Shown: positions 21,925-32,705, numbered from the stretch's first letter. The stretch: DNA of 64,000 bases from Gilliamella apis (GCF_002142155.1 NZ_NASD01000012.1:1-64000); one strand, 5' to 3'. Program-made: numbers and translations. Notes: generated by a model from the letters alone, not told the origin.

Positions 21925-22851
21925 ATGCCAATAAAGAGAATAATACCGATGTGTATATTGCTCTTATTAAGTTGTAGCTTTTATGCAATTGGCAATACAC
22001 AAGAGCGATTAAAGATATTTGAACTTAATCTTGTTGATGATAGCGAGCCAAAATTCTATTTTGTATCGGTACTCTGGGGCAGTCATATTGTTATTTATGA
22101 CAAAGATGGCAATAAAAAACAATCTATTCAACCAATATTTTCTGATATAGAGGATGGTTATAAAAAGGATAAATATCAATTACCTCAAAAATATCGACAA
22201 AATTTTTTGACTGCCAGTGGTATATCCGAAACAGATAGTTTATTCGTATATAATTATGAATATAATAAATTGTATAGTTTTCCCATTAGTAAATTAGAGG
22301 TATTTGCAATAAAGGATTATTGTTTTCCGACTGATGAAACATATTATCACTTTGGATTTGCATTAGCGTTGAACCAATTACCTCAAGATTACGATCCTAA
22401 TGATACAACGTTTGTTTATATTGGCAAGGAAAGTCCTTTTGCTCAAGAGCAACTAACTTTATTAAACTGGCAAAAAATTAGCGATAAAGAGGATAATTAT
22501 TTAGCCCAAGCTCATGGATTACATTACTATTTATGGACATTAGGGAAATCTCCTTGGTACCCAGATGATTACCCTGAATGTGCGGGTTTAGTGGTTAAGA
22601 ATGATAAGAATAAAATCTTACTTGATGAAGTTTTAACTCAGGCATACAGCACTCTACCTTTAAATGGCAAAGATAAAGATCATGAATACAAAAGGCAATG
22701 GACGGGAAAATTATTTAAAAATAAACCATTAGTCGTGTTTGGGTGTTTCTCAGAAATGGGCTGCCCAGTGATAGACTTTATTGATTCACCTCTTTCTAAA
22801 TATGACATAAATCTACACTGCGCTCATCGTTTTTATCCGTGTAAACGGTAG
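21925..22851 (+). CDS. Paralogous lipoprotein family, copy 3 (A-type)
   Basis: A 308-aa paralogue with the LSC lipoprotein-type signal. Its later third is of the A type, like copies 1 and 5 (WTLGKSPWYPDDYPECAGLV, LLDEVLTQAYSTLPL), and it ends with a tail (INLHCAHRFYPCKR) that is not displaced. This suggests that copies 1 and 5 once ended the same way. The start ATG has AGGGAAG upstream, as in copies 2 and 5. Only 50 nt separate it from copy 4, so the two may be co-transcribed. Function is unknown. Confidence 0.83.
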   Translation: MPIKRIIPMCILLLLSCSFYAIGNTQERLKIFELNLVDDSEPKFYFVSVLWGSHIVIYDKDGNKKQSIQPIFSDIEDGYKKDKYQLPQKYRQNFLTASGISETDSLFVYNYEYNKLYSFPISKLEVFAIKDYCFPTDETYYHFGFALALNQLPQDYDPNDTTFVYIGKESPFAQEQLTLLNWQKISDKEDNYLAQAHGLHYYLWTLGKSPWYPDDYPECAGLVVKNDKNKILLDEVLTQAYSTLPLNGKDKDHEYKRQWTGKLFKNKPLVVFGCFSEMGCPVIDFIDSPLSKYDINLHCAHRFYPCKR

Positions 22852-22901
22852 GCTCTATAGGGCCGGATATTGATGAATTAATACATAGGGAAGTGAATAA
22901 A

Positions 22902-23828
22902 ATGCAAATAAAGAGAATAATACCGATGTGTATATTGCTCTTATTAAGTTGTAGCTTTTATGCAATTGGCAATACACAAGAGCGATTAGCGATATTTAAA
23001 CTTAATCTTGTTGATGATAGCGAGCCAAAATTCTATTTTGTATCGGTACTCTGGGGCAGTCATATTGTTATTTATGACGAAGATGGCTTTAAAAAAGAAT
23101 CTATTCAACCAATATTTCCTGATATAGATGATGGTTATAAAAAGTATAAATATCAATTATCTCCAAAATATCGACAAAATTTTTTGACTGCAAGTGGTAT
23201 ATCCGAAACCGATAATTTATTCGTATATAATTATAAATATAATAAATTGTATAGTTTTCCCATTAGTAAATTAGAGATATTTGCACTAAAAGATGATTGT
23301 TTTCCTATTGATGAAACATATTATCACTTTGGATTTGAATTAACGTTGAGCCAACTACCTCAAGATTACGATCCTAATGATACAACGTTTGTTTATATTG
23401 GAAAGGAAAATCCTTTTGCTCAACAGCAACTAACTTTATTAAACTGGCAAAAAATTAGCGATAAAAAGTATGATTATTTAGCCCAAGCACATGGATTACA
23501 TTACTATTTAAAGCAACCTCCTTTTCATAGCGATTACCCTGTTTGTGGGAGTTTATTAATTAAGAATGAGAAGAATAAAATCTTACGTAATGATGACCAT
23601 GCTTTAAGTTTGTTATACGGCCGTCTACCTTTAAATGGCAAAGATAAAGATCATGAATACAAAAAGCAATGGACGGGAAAGTTATTCGAAAATAAACCAT
23701 TAGTCGTGTTTGGGTTTTTCTCAAAGGGGGGGAAAGAGTGCCCAGTAATAGACTTTATTGATTCATCTTTTTCAGGTCATGACATAAACCTAATCTGCTA
23801 TAGTCCTCCTCATAGGTGTAGTTTTTAA
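22902..23828 (+). CDS. Paralogous lipoprotein family, copy 4 (B-type)
   Basis: A 308-aa paralogue that shares its N-terminal ~60 residues almost exactly with copy 3 (MCILLLLSCSFYAIGNTQER). It then diverges more than the other copies (DEDGFKKES, KYKYQLSPKYRQN). The later third is of the B type (LKQPPFHSDYPVCGSL, KNEKNKILRNDD, LLYGRLPL). The C-terminus ends in a cysteine-containing tail (ICYSPPHRCSF). No OrfA fossil separates it from copy 3. It is the last gene of the tandem group. Confidence 0.83.
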   Translation: MQIKRIIPMCILLLLSCSFYAIGNTQERLAIFKLNLVDDSEPKFYFVSVLWGSHIVIYDEDGFKKESIQPIFPDIDDGYKKYKYQLSPKYRQNFLTASGISETDNLFVYNYKYNKLYSFPISKLEIFALKDDCFPIDETYYHFGFELTLSQLPQDYDPNDTTFVYIGKENPFAQQQLTLLNWQKISDKKYDYLAQAHGLHYYLKQPPFHSDYPVCGSLLIKNEKNKILRNDDHALSLLYGRLPLNGKDKDHEYKKQWTGKLFENKPLVVFGFFSKGGKECPVIDFIDSSFSGHDINLICYSPPHRCSF

Positions 23829-24014
23829 ACAACCATTTAAATAACAATAGGATATCTCAGGCTCTGCAATAGCAAAAAATCCGAGTTGAAAGAAATGCTG
23901 TTTAGGCGAAGTGGCGATGAAATTAGAATCACCACGGACTGCGTTCAACATAATTCGGGCAGTATGGCTTTGTGCCTGTTTAATTAAGTTATCTTTTAAT
24001 TCAATGGACTTAAA
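23829..24014 (-). pseudogene. Coding-like fragment after the lipoprotein array
   Basis: In the 383-bp space between copy 4 and pbpC, one minus-strand frame stays open from 24014 into copy 4. It reads like protein: IKQAQSHTARIMLNAV, RGDSNFIATSPKQHFFQLG, FFAIAEPEISYCY. The stretch is clearly richer in G+C than its surroundings, and I find no start codon with a ribosome site. I do not recognise it. It may be a stranded piece of an older gene. The remaining sequence (24015-24211) shows nothing recognisable. Confidence 0.35.
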
Positions 24015-24211
24015 TTAACATATTGAACATAATCGATTAGTTTTATGATGATCTTGGATCCTTGTTGCGATAATTTAAACAAAGTAATAATTAAAGGACA
24101 TAATATATTTTAATGTGTTTAATGATTTCGACTAATATCAAGTTGGTAAATTATATTTTTTAACGTTCTACATCACGTTGTTATAGCGTTAGAAAGAGTA
24201 TTAGTCTTGTT

Positions 24212-26569
24212 TTAATCAATTAAATCCACTTTTAATTTTCTGCTGTCGCTTCGCCCTAGATCATCGATTACAGATATTTTGTAAATACCACTTTTGTTAG
24301 GAACCCAATTCAGTGTGTTTTCAACTGAACTACTCCCAAGAAAATTTTTATCGACAAACCAATATAATTTCTTAACCTCACCATCAGCAATGGCATCTAA
24401 CGTAATTTTCTCATTCTCTTTATTACTTAACCTTACTTTGTAAACAACGTTTTTTAATGGTGAAGTAATCCGTGGAGGAGAACCAACATAATTTTGAGTT
24501 GTTTCGCAATGCGCACTATTAGGTGGTGTTTTTTTGGGAATTCCCGCTTTAGCAAATACTTTAACTAAGTCTGAAGACCAATATTCATAAACTTCTACAT
24601 GTGTATCTTTCGGATTGAAAGGAGGACAAGCAACTTTATTGGTTTTATTATCAATCACAACAGGGCGATAAACTGTATCAATATTAATCGGTGATACACC
24701 TGGTATAAACCACGTTTTACCCTTTATCTTACACCACTGCGTAACTAAATTCCCACTAGGTAAACAAATATCCACTTGTGTTAAGTTAGGTGGAATTGCG
24801 TTTTGATAACCTTTATGATTTGGATAGTAAGCTGTTATTGAATCAATAATATTGAAAAATAGGGGAGCTGCGGCATTAGCACCAATAAAAGCATTATTGC
24901 TATGTCCATCAAAATTACCCATCCAAACAATAAGAGTATAATTATTAAATCCTCCAGCTGTCCAAGCATCGCGAAATCCCCAAGATGTGCCTGTTTTCCA
25001 ATATATAGGTGTTAGAGATTGCTGTTTTTTAGCTAAAATATCTTCATTGCGCGTGTTTTTTAATAACATATCTAATGTCATGAAACTCGCTTCAGGACTC
25101 AACAGACGCTGAGTTAAAGGTGGTTGATTATCGGTATTTTTTGTCATTCTTAACGGTTGCCAAATACCTTGATTAGCTAACATGGCATATAGTGTTGCTA
25201 ATTCTTGGGCTGTCACTTCACCGCCGCCAAGAACTAAAGCTAAACCATAATGATCTTCTGTGTTCATCTCGCGAATATGGGCTTGTTTTAAGAATTGATA
25301 AAATGAAGGTTTTTTTAATTTACCAGCAACATATACCGCAGGAATGTTACGACTGTGAATTAGTGCATCTGTAACAGAGATAGGACCTTTAAAATGGTGA
25401 TCAAAATTCTCAGGGGTATAAAATCCAAAATCTGTTGCGACATCTTTTAATACTGTTCTAGGATGAATAATACTTTGATCCATACCCAAAGCATAGATGA
25501 AAGGCTTTAGTGTTGAGCCGGGTGAACGTTTAGCAGCAGTTCCGTTAACTTGCCCTTGAATGCTACGATTAAAATAATCGGCAGATCCAACTAATGCTTT
25601 CACCTCCATTGTGTTGTTATCAACTAACAATACAGATGTGTTATAAATCCCTTTTATTTTATTGCGTTCAATAAAGGCGCTGACTTGCTGTTCAATAATT
25701 GTTTGTAGTTCTATTTTTAATGTAGTTTTAATAACTTGTTGTTCAGCATTAGTTTTTTGAATTTGTTGCTGAAGTATTTGGTTGGTGAAATGGGGGGCGA
25801 TAAACGGTAATTGCTCAGGTTGACGCATCATTAGTGGTAAGTCAAATAGCGCAGCTATATTATCTTCGGTTGCATAGTGTTCTTGCCAACGTTCAAATAA
25901 TCGTTGTCTAGCATTAACTAATGCTTTACCTGCAATGCCTTTTTTCTTGTCTATACGATAAGTAGGTGATTGAGGAAGAACCGTCAATGTTAACGCTTCA
26001 GGTAAGTTAACCTTATCAGGCGTTTTATCAAAATAAATTAACGATGCCGCTCCGATACTTTCTATATTGCGACCGAAAGGGGCATAATTAAGATAGGCTT
26101 CCAAAATGTCATGTTTAGAGTATTTTAACTCTAATTCAATAGCTCTAAATATTTGCAATAATTTACCAGCTATTGTTTTAGTATTAATTTTCCAATGCAT
26201 ACGTGCCAGTTGCATAGTAATGGTCGATGCGCCTTGTCGATTACCGCCCCCGATATAAGTTGCTCCAAATGCCCTTATCAAACTAAACGGATTAAATCCA
26301 AAATGATAATAAAACCACTGATCCTCATGTAATAGAAGGCTATTAATGATGTGTGGAGAAATTTTTTCCAAAGGTGTCCATGTTCGATATTGTTGGTCGT
26401 TTGCTAATGTTATGCGCAATAATTGGTCGTTTTCATCATACAAAATAGTGGAAAAATTTAGCGATTGGTTTAACGGTGGGTTAGGGGTTAAACGAAAGGC
26501 AATGACGATTAAAGAAAGAATAATAAGAATAACAATAATATTCCCAATATACCTAAATTGTTTTACCAT
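24212..26569 (-). CDS. pbpC: Penicillin-binding protein 1C
   Basis: A bifunctional class A-type peptidoglycan synthase anchored in the inner membrane. Residues ~7-27 form the anchor. The glycosyltransferase domain (about 55-230) has HEDQWFYYHFGFNP with the catalytic Glu, and GASTITMQLARMHW. The transpeptidase domain (about 300-580) has SPGSTLKPF (SxxK), the SRN triad and the KTGTSWGFRDAW motif. A C-terminal BiPBP_C beta domain (about 690-780) is typical of PBP1C. The length of 785 aa is close to E. coli PbpC (770). It lies downstream of an alpha-2-macroglobulin gene, the E. coli yfhM-pbpC order, separated by a hairpin that may reduce read-through. Confidence 0.95.
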   Translation of the reverse strand: MVKQFRYIGNIIVILIILSLIVIAFRLTPNPPLNQSLNFSTILYDENDQLLRITLANDQQYRTWTPLEKISPHIINSLLLHEDQWFYYHFGFNPFSLIRAFGATYIGGGNRQGASTITMQLARMHWKINTKTIAGKLLQIFRAIELELKYSKHDILEAYLNYAPFGRNIESIGAASLIYFDKTPDKVNLPEALTLTVLPQSPTYRIDKKKGIAGKALVNARQRLFERWQEHYATEDNIAALFDLPLMMRQPEQLPFIAPHFTNQILQQQIQKTNAEQQVIKTTLKIELQTIIEQQVSAFIERNKIKGIYNTSVLLVDNNTMEVKALVGSADYFNRSIQGQVNGTAAKRSPGSTLKPFIYALGMDQSIIHPRTVLKDVATDFGFYTPENFDHHFKGPISVTDALIHSRNIPAVYVAGKLKKPSFYQFLKQAHIREMNTEDHYGLALVLGGGEVTAQELATLYAMLANQGIWQPLRMTKNTDNQPPLTQRLLSPEASFMTLDMLLKNTRNEDILAKKQQSLTPIYWKTGTSWGFRDAWTAGGFNNYTLIVWMGNFDGHSNNAFIGANAAAPLFFNIIDSITAYYPNHKGYQNAIPPNLTQVDICLPSGNLVTQWCKIKGKTWFIPGVSPINIDTVYRPVVIDNKTNKVACPPFNPKDTHVEVYEYWSSDLVKVFAKAGIPKKTPPNSAHCETTQNYVGSPPRITSPLKNVVYKVRLSNKENEKITLDAIADGEVKKLYWFVDKNFLGSSSVENTLNWVPNKSGIYKISVIDDLGRSDSRKLKVDLID

Positions 26570-26640
26570 TTTATTAAGTTACACCAATAATGATATAAAA
26601 TTAAAATACTAAAGTTAGTAATCATGCAATAAATACAAAA

Positions 26641-26670
26641 TAGCAGAGGGAAGGCGTTTACCCTCTGCTA
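26641..26670 (-). terminator. Hairpin between yfhM-like gene and pbpC
   Basis: A perfect 10-bp stem (TAGCAGAGGG at 26641-26650, CCCTCTGCTA at 26661-26670) with a 10-nt loop lies 8 nt past the stop of the macroglobulin gene. A TTTTG tract follows on the minus strand. It may terminate or attenuate transcription into pbpC. Confidence 0.65.
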
Positions 26671-26678
26671 GTGGCTAA

Positions 26679-29600
26679 TTAACGTGGCTCAATAATAATC
26701 TTATTTCCACCTTTAGATACAGCTTGAATATCGCGATCATACATTGCTTCACCATAAGCCGGAGGTACCGCGTACTGGCCAATATTGGTCGCTTTTATCT
26801 GATAATTAAATGTTTGTATCTTATCACTTCTAGTCGAACCATAAATAATGACGCGATCTTCTCTAACATCTGTATAGTCTGGATACCAAGTATATTTACC
26901 TGTAGCAATTGGTGATATCCACTGTTCATCAGAATCGTAATTATCATTTTCACCTTCATCGCTTTGTTTATCGTTTTCAGATTCAGCATGATTATTAATC
27001 GCTTTTTGTTGAACAACTTCAAAACCACCTGGTAGCATATCAACAATTGCAATGTTGGTTAATCCTTCTTCAGATATTGAACGAATCCTAACAGTTACAT
27101 TGATAGTTTCACCTAATTTCACCGTATCAATTTGCTTACCATCGTTATCTGTAAATTCACGGTAAATTTCAAGCCCTTTATTAATTGGTTCTTGTTGAAT
27201 TGAACGATCAAAGCCTTTCTGCGATATTAAATACCAAGCTGGCAAATCTTTAGCGTTATGGAAGCTAATAGACTCTACCGAATCATTGAATTTTCCTTTA
27301 GCTAACAAGTTCTTCAATTTAGCAATAGTGGCAATTTTTGCCTGTTGATCGTTAGATTTTGTTGTGACAGTAAGATCGTTTTCATCTAACTCGTGAGCTT
27401 TAACTGCTGAATTATAACTATCTAAAGCCAACATAGTCATCGCAGCTGATTGAGTAGTATAACGTTCCTCATTTAGCATTAACACCATATTCTCAAGAGC
27501 TTGCGCAGGAATATCATTGATTTTATTATCAAAATGTTTTGCGATTAAATAGATTTTCCCAGCATTAATGACTAATGGATCATAATAATAATGATTCCAC
27601 CATGCTTTATCATAGGCTTTGGAGAGATCCTTCCAAATCGGTTTTAAAAGATTATCTGCTTGTTTGTCCATTTTCAGCATTTTGTAGGATGACGCTAAAT
27701 ACAACGCCGTAAGATCAGTAGACCAAGATTGGTAATTATGATTTAAATCCTCAATGACTGAAGCAATTTGATTAGTTGTAATGATATTTTGTCTAGTTAG
27801 CAGATAAATTGCATAAGCTCGCAATCGCAAGCTGTAACGATCAGTTAAACTACCAGCAGCAACCAACTTAACATATTTATTGGCATTTTCTAGTAGATCT
27901 TTTGGTATTACTAATCCTGCATCTTTTGCTTCGAGTAGGAAGTGAACCGTATAAAGTGTAATAAATGGATCAACATTATATGTTGAATACCATAAACCAA
28001 TTGCGCCTTCACTATTTTGGCGGCTTTGTAGTTTTTGCATTACTCCAGTAAATGGTATCGTTTTATCGGTGAGCAAATTGAATTCAGGATATTTATTGCC
28101 AATTACCAGTGGTAAAGCACGACTAACAATCTGTTCAGAACAGAAATATTCATAATTATCAAGGTATTCGGTAAGACCTTTAGCTAAGATCATTGGAGAA
28201 TAAGAAACACCAGCATTCTGTTCATTAAATTCTGGATACATTTGTCTTAACCCAGCAAAGGTTTGTGTTTTACCATCCATTCGACCCATAATAGTTTTTA
28301 TTCGATAAGGATTTATCGGACGAACAGAAGTACTTACTTGTCTTGTTATCGTCTTATCTTTATAAGTTGCAGTAAAGAGTAAATCACCACTACCTAATTG
28401 TTCGGTTGCTTTTAAACGGAAGCTTAAAGTACCTTCTTTCATTGACGCTAACTTGACGGTTTTAATTGAGTCATCTAAAACAGCTAGATGTGGCGTTGTG
28501 GTTAGCTTAACCTTAATTGGGATTTCTTCATTACCGATTTCAGTGATGTTATTTGCAACTAATAAACTTATTTCAAATTCATCGTTTGGCGTAACGAAAT
28601 AAGGTACATTAGGACTTAATACAAAGTCATTACGAACTGTAGTAGACGTTTGGGTAACGCCCATTGTTTTCTTACCGACTGTTACAGCCATTACTCTAAT
28701 TTTTCCACTGAAAAATTCAGGTACTTTGTAATTGAGTTGTTTTTCACCATTAACGTCTATAATTCCGGACCAGTAGGTAACAGGCTCATCGGTCTTACGT
28801 TTAAATGGATTCAAATGAGCATTAAGTTTATCATCACTATCTTGATCACCTCCTGGTGCAGATAAAGTTAGTAAACGTTTATATTCAGGTAAGATAAGAT
28901 CTAAAATCTGATCCGTTCTTACTGATAACGCTTTTTTACGTATAAAGTTTTTAATTGGATTTTTTAATTGATAGCCAGCAACTTGTAAGATACCTTCATC
29001 AACTGCGAAAACTACGACACGTTGTTGGCTATTAGTTTTAATTGTGATTGGAATCGTCTCTCCAGGTTTGATTAAATTCGGTGCTTTTAATGTTACCTTC
29101 TCCATAAATCTATCATCAGAAACCTTAAATGGAACAACACCATAACTAAGTGGACTCATGAATATTTCTTCTGAATTTGGATCACGAACAAACTGCACAT
29201 TGATATAGGCATTTCCTTCTACTTCTTCAGGTAAAGTGATTTTTTGTACCGAACTGGTAGTATCAGTTTTAAACCATTTCCACGCATAAACTTTATCCCT
29301 TTCGATAGTGATGATCCCACTACCGGTATAAGGTGCGGTTATTGCTATTTCTATATCTTGCCCAGGTTTATATTCATTAGCATCAATTTTTAACATTAAT
29401 TCACTATTACGATCTAATGAGCGCGTTACATTTGCTGATCCGGCTACTGTATATTCAGTTTGATAAATTACTTCATTTTGGTTATTTAACAATTGAAGAA
29501 TATAGTTACCAGGGGTTTTAGTTGGAATCTGATAAACAGTTCCTTTGTTATCAATTTCAAAAGGAATTTGTGAAATTACCACATCTTTTGGTTTAGATTC

Positions 29601-32600
29601 ATATTTATAAACACCTGAAGACTGTTCAACTAATACAGAAAGATATTTTTTCTCAAGGGTAACAAGTTTGAGGTTATCTAGTGTAATTTGATCTAGAGTT
29701 GGATTTATTGCAATAAGATTAAGTAAACGCTTGCTGTCCCGTTTAATATAACTTAACTCACCATCAGGTTTTGCCCCAACTAGATAATCAGATGCAGAAA
29801 TCAAAATTGAATCCATTGCTGCAACACTACGACCACTATTTGGTTCAAATACATCAGTCAAGAATTTAGCTACATATTGACCTTCAAAGTCTTCAATATG
29901 AAGATCAATATCCGCAATTCCTTCTTCATTTGTAAAATTGTCTTCAAGTTCAATTTTGAAATTACTACGGTTATTACCTATGCGATAAAACTGATAATCT
30001 TCAAATTTTTTAAAACTAAATCTGGTTGGCTGTAAATATAATTTACTCTCAACTCGACGATCTTGGGCTGCGGTTCCAAAGAGATTTTTTGCAGTCACTT
30101 TGGCAATTATATCCGATTGATTAATCCATCCTTGTTTGTTTTCAGTTACTATTTGTGCGGTAACTTTAGTTTTATCTGGTTCAAATTCTCGAATAGTCAC
30201 AGAAGTAGAACCTAGGAAATTTTGATCATCATTCCCCGAAACATTTTCATCATCTTCAATGTATAAATAGACATGCCATTGTCCAGTTGGAGAACTTTCT
30301 TCCGTTTTAAATGAAATCTCATTAAAACCGTAATCATCAACTTTGATTTTTTTAGTTGTAACAAGATTATTTTTAGCATCATAAATGTTGGCTGCTAACT
30401 TAATTCCATTCAATGATTTAGTCCAATCATCTGCTTTAATAATCATCCCTATGTGGAAGGTATCGCCGGGTCGATAGATTCCTCTATCAGAAAAAAGATG
30501 CGCATGTAACTCTCCCCGTTCAACTGTTTCGTATTGACCATCGACATCAAAACGAGAGTAATTAAGTTTCCTGTCATAATAGCGATAACCTTTAGAAATT
30601 GGTAAAAATGACATATCTTTACCTTTTTCAATTAAGAATAACAACGGTTTAATGCCTTTATAGTAATCAGATAATGGTGCGAAATTGACATGACCAGTGT
30701 TATCGGTGATTGAAGAGGTAATTTCAATACCATTGGCACCGAGTATGGAAACTTTAGCACCGGCAACAGGTAATCCACTGTTGATAGATTGCACAAAGAG
30801 ATCATAAGAGCCATCAAGTGATTTTTTATTTATAATGCCTAAATCTGTCACTAATATGAATCGAGAAGTGAAATAATCGTAAGGCTCTTCATCTTCTTCT
30901 GCATCATCATTTTGGGCATAGAGATTTAATAAAAATACTCCGCGATTAGCTTCGTTTTCTTTAACATCTTTGTTAAGGTATGGCGTCAAATCGAAGTCAG
31001 AGTAATGAATAGCTCCTGATTTACCCTTAACATCTTTTAAAATTGAATATTTTTCAACAAAATTATCACTTTTATAATATTCAAAACTCATTGCACTAAA
31101 ATCACTGTCATTATCGTAGACCAGATGCTGTAATTGGGATGGAATAACACGTTTGAGTTCTAATTTTATTTGATTAACATTACGAGAAACGACGGGAATC
31201 TTTTTATCACCTGACAGCGATAATAGGGAACCTGTAGCAGCGAAATTAAGCAATTTACTATATTCACTAATTCGCATCAATTTCTCATATCTATTTTTAA
31301 ATGTGTAACCACCTTCGGACGTTAAAGAAGGATCAACAGTAATAAATATCTGTTGACGTTGATCACCGTTTATTTCAAAGCTAAATTGATTTTGATAAGT
31401 TCTATTATCGTCAGTTTCAATGTATTTAGTTGTTAATCGTTTTGATTTATCTAAGACGGTTTTATCAATAAAATATTTAGTTTTGTGTTGGTTATCGATT
31501 TTATCGTAATATTCTTCACTATATTTGGCGTCTTGGTCTGGTAACTGCCAGATTGATAATGCTTTTTGTAAATCACTAGCTTTAACATTATAACCTAAAT
31601 TAATTGTGATAATTTGGCGCATTTCATTATTGGATAGTTCAACAAAGGAAATTTTAGTTGAATTGATATTAAGATTATATTTATTCGGTATATTGATCTC
31701 TTTCGAACTTTCTAAGGTTGCTGGGGATCCTCCCATTGAAGATGTTATACCCTTTGTAATATTTAATGATAAATAGCGATTCATATCAGCGACTTCTAAT
31801 TTATCACTTTTTATATAAGCACGTGTTTTATCTTTATTATAATTAATTGTAAAGTTTACATTTTGGACAAATTCATGAGGTTTATATTTTTGATCAGTAT
31901 CTTGAAATAGTGATAGTTTTAAATTATTTTCAAAGGTTGTCGGATCGACAGGATGAGTGAATTTTACTTCATAAATACCGAGTTTTTCTTCAGCATCAAT
32001 AGGATTTTGATAAAATTCACCGCTTATAATTACAAAAGAAAAACCGGTTGTTTTAAATGTAAAAATATTATCTTGATTACTTATTAAATTGTTAGGATTA
32101 AGTAATTTCGAACCATCCAATTTAACCGTATAGGTTTCACCGATTGGCCATGGTTGTTCTGGTTTAAAATAGATATTTTCATCGTCATACCAACTCCATG
32201 TCCCTTTAATTTCAGGTGAAATTTCAATACCCTCAGTTATTTCCTTGCCAATTTTATCTATCGGAGCGGGCGATCGTCTATGTCCAGTAAATTTAATTTT
32301 TAAATAAGATTGATTAGGATCAGTAATCACACCGGATTCTTTAGGCGCATAAAAAGAAATACCATACGTATTAATAATTACGGGGGCAGGCTCAATAGGT
32401 TTTGGTTTATTTAAGTACCAATGGTAGGCATAATTACCACTGAGATAGGCAACAATTGCCAAAATAACAACACAACCAATAATTAAACTATAGTTATTGA
32501 GTCTTGTAATTGATGATTGATAGATATCTTTAGCACGTGGATACCACTTAGGTATCGACCAATTAACTTGACCAATAATCGGGCTTATCAGCCATAATAT

Positions 32601-32705
32601 GGATCGTAATACAATTAGTAGAAAAAGTGCAAAATAGAGAATCGCTTCTAGACAGATACAAAAGATGCGATACGGTAGACGGAGAATGAAACGTATTATA
32701 TCCAT
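26679..32705 (-). CDS. yfhM: Bacterial alpha-2-macroglobulin, enlarged form
   Basis: A very large envelope protease inhibitor of 2008 aa that traps attacking proteases; in E. coli the equivalent (YfhM) pairs functionally with PBP1C. The N-terminus has two hydrophobic segments instead of a lipoprotein signal, so it appears to be inner-membrane anchored. Macroglobulin MG domains and a bait region follow. Then comes the thioester motif CSEQ (Cys1522-Ser-Glu-Gln1525), with the helical thioester domain after it. The motif indicates covalent protease capture. E. coli YfhM has about 1653 residues, so this one is some 350 longer. The start at 32705 is chosen for its AAGGA and ATG; the longer frame begins with an unsupported TTG. 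Whether it equals YfhM or another paralogue is uncertain. Confidence 0.88.
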   Translation of the reverse strand: MDIIRFILRLPYRIFCICLEAILYFALFLLIVLRSILWLISPIIGQVNWSIPKWYPRAKDIYQSSITRLNNYSLIIGCVVILAIVAYLSGNYAYHWYLNKPKPIEPAPVIINTYGISFYAPKESGVITDPNQSYLKIKFTGHRRSPAPIDKIGKEITEGIEISPEIKGTWSWYDDENIYFKPEQPWPIGETYTVKLDGSKLLNPNNLISNQDNIFTFKTTGFSFVIISGEFYQNPIDAEEKLGIYEVKFTHPVDPTTFENNLKLSLFQDTDQKYKPHEFVQNVNFTINYNKDKTRAYIKSDKLEVADMNRYLSLNITKGITSSMGGSPATLESSKEINIPNKYNLNINSTKISFVELSNNEMRQIITINLGYNVKASDLQKALSIWQLPDQDAKYSEEYYDKIDNQHKTKYFIDKTVLDKSKRLTTKYIETDDNRTYQNQFSFEINGDQRQQIFITVDPSLTSEGGYTFKNRYEKLMRISEYSKLLNFAATGSLLSLSGDKKIPVVSRNVNQIKLELKRVIPSQLQHLVYDNDSDFSAMSFEYYKSDNFVEKYSILKDVKGKSGAIHYSDFDLTPYLNKDVKENEANRGVFLLNLYAQNDDAEEDEEPYDYFTSRFILVTDLGIINKKSLDGSYDLFVQSINSGLPVAGAKVSILGANGIEITSSITDNTGHVNFAPLSDYYKGIKPLLFLIEKGKDMSFLPISKGYRYYDRKLNYSRFDVDGQYETVERGELHAHLFSDRGIYRPGDTFHIGMIIKADDWTKSLNGIKLAANIYDAKNNLVTTKKIKVDDYGFNEISFKTEESSPTGQWHVYLYIEDDENVSGNDDQNFLGSTSVTIREFEPDKTKVTAQIVTENKQGWINQSDIIAKVTAKNLFGTAAQDRRVESKLYLQPTRFSFKKFEDYQFYRIGNNRSNFKIELEDNFTNEEGIADIDLHIEDFEGQYVAKFLTDVFEPNSGRSVAAMDSILISASDYLVGAKPDGELSYIKRDSKRLLNLIAINPTLDQITLDNLKLVTLEKKYLSVLVEQSSGVYKYESKPKDVVISQIPFEIDNKGTVYQIPTKTPGNYILQLLNNQNEVIYQTEYTVAGSANVTRSLDRNSELMLKIDANEYKPGQDIEIAITAPYTGSGIITIERDKVYAWKWFKTDTTSSVQKITLPEEVEGNAYINVQFVRDPNSEEIFMSPLSYGVVPFKVSDDRFMEKVTLKAPNLIKPGETIPITIKTNSQQRVVVFAVDEGILQVAGYQLKNPIKNFIRKKALSVRTDQILDLILPEYKRLLTLSAPGGDQDSDDKLNAHLNPFKRKTDEPVTYWSGIIDVNGEKQLNYKVPEFFSGKIRVMAVTVGKKTMGVTQTSTTVRNDFVLSPNVPYFVTPNDEFEISLLVANNITEIGNEEIPIKVKLTTTPHLAVLDDSIKTVKLASMKEGTLSFRLKATEQLGSGDLLFTATYKDKTITRQVSTSVRPINPYRIKTIMGRMDGKTQTFAGLRQMYPEFNEQNAGVSYSPMILAKGLTEYLDNYEYFCSEQIVSRALPLVIGNKYPEFNLLTDKTIPFTGVMQKLQSRQNSEGAIGLWYSTYNVDPFITLYTVHFLLEAKDAGLVIPKDLLENANKYVKLVAAGSLTDRYSLRLRAYAIYLLTRQNIITTNQIASVIEDLNHNYQSWSTDLTALYLASSYKMLKMDKQADNLLKPIWKDLSKAYDKAWWNHYYYDPLVINAGKIYLIAKHFDNKINDIPAQALENMVLMLNEERYTTQSAAMTMLALDSYNSAVKAHELDENDLTVTTKSNDQQAKIATIAKLKNLLAKGKFNDSVESISFHNAKDLPAWYLISQKGFDRSIQQEPINKGLEIYREFTDNDGKQIDTVKLGETINVTVRIRSISEEGLTNIAIVDMLPGGFEVVQQKAINNHAESENDKQSDEGENDNYDSDEQWISPIATGKYTWYPDYTDVREDRVIIYGSTRSDKIQTFNYQIKATNIGQYAVPPAYGEAMYDRDIQAVSKGGNKIIIEPR

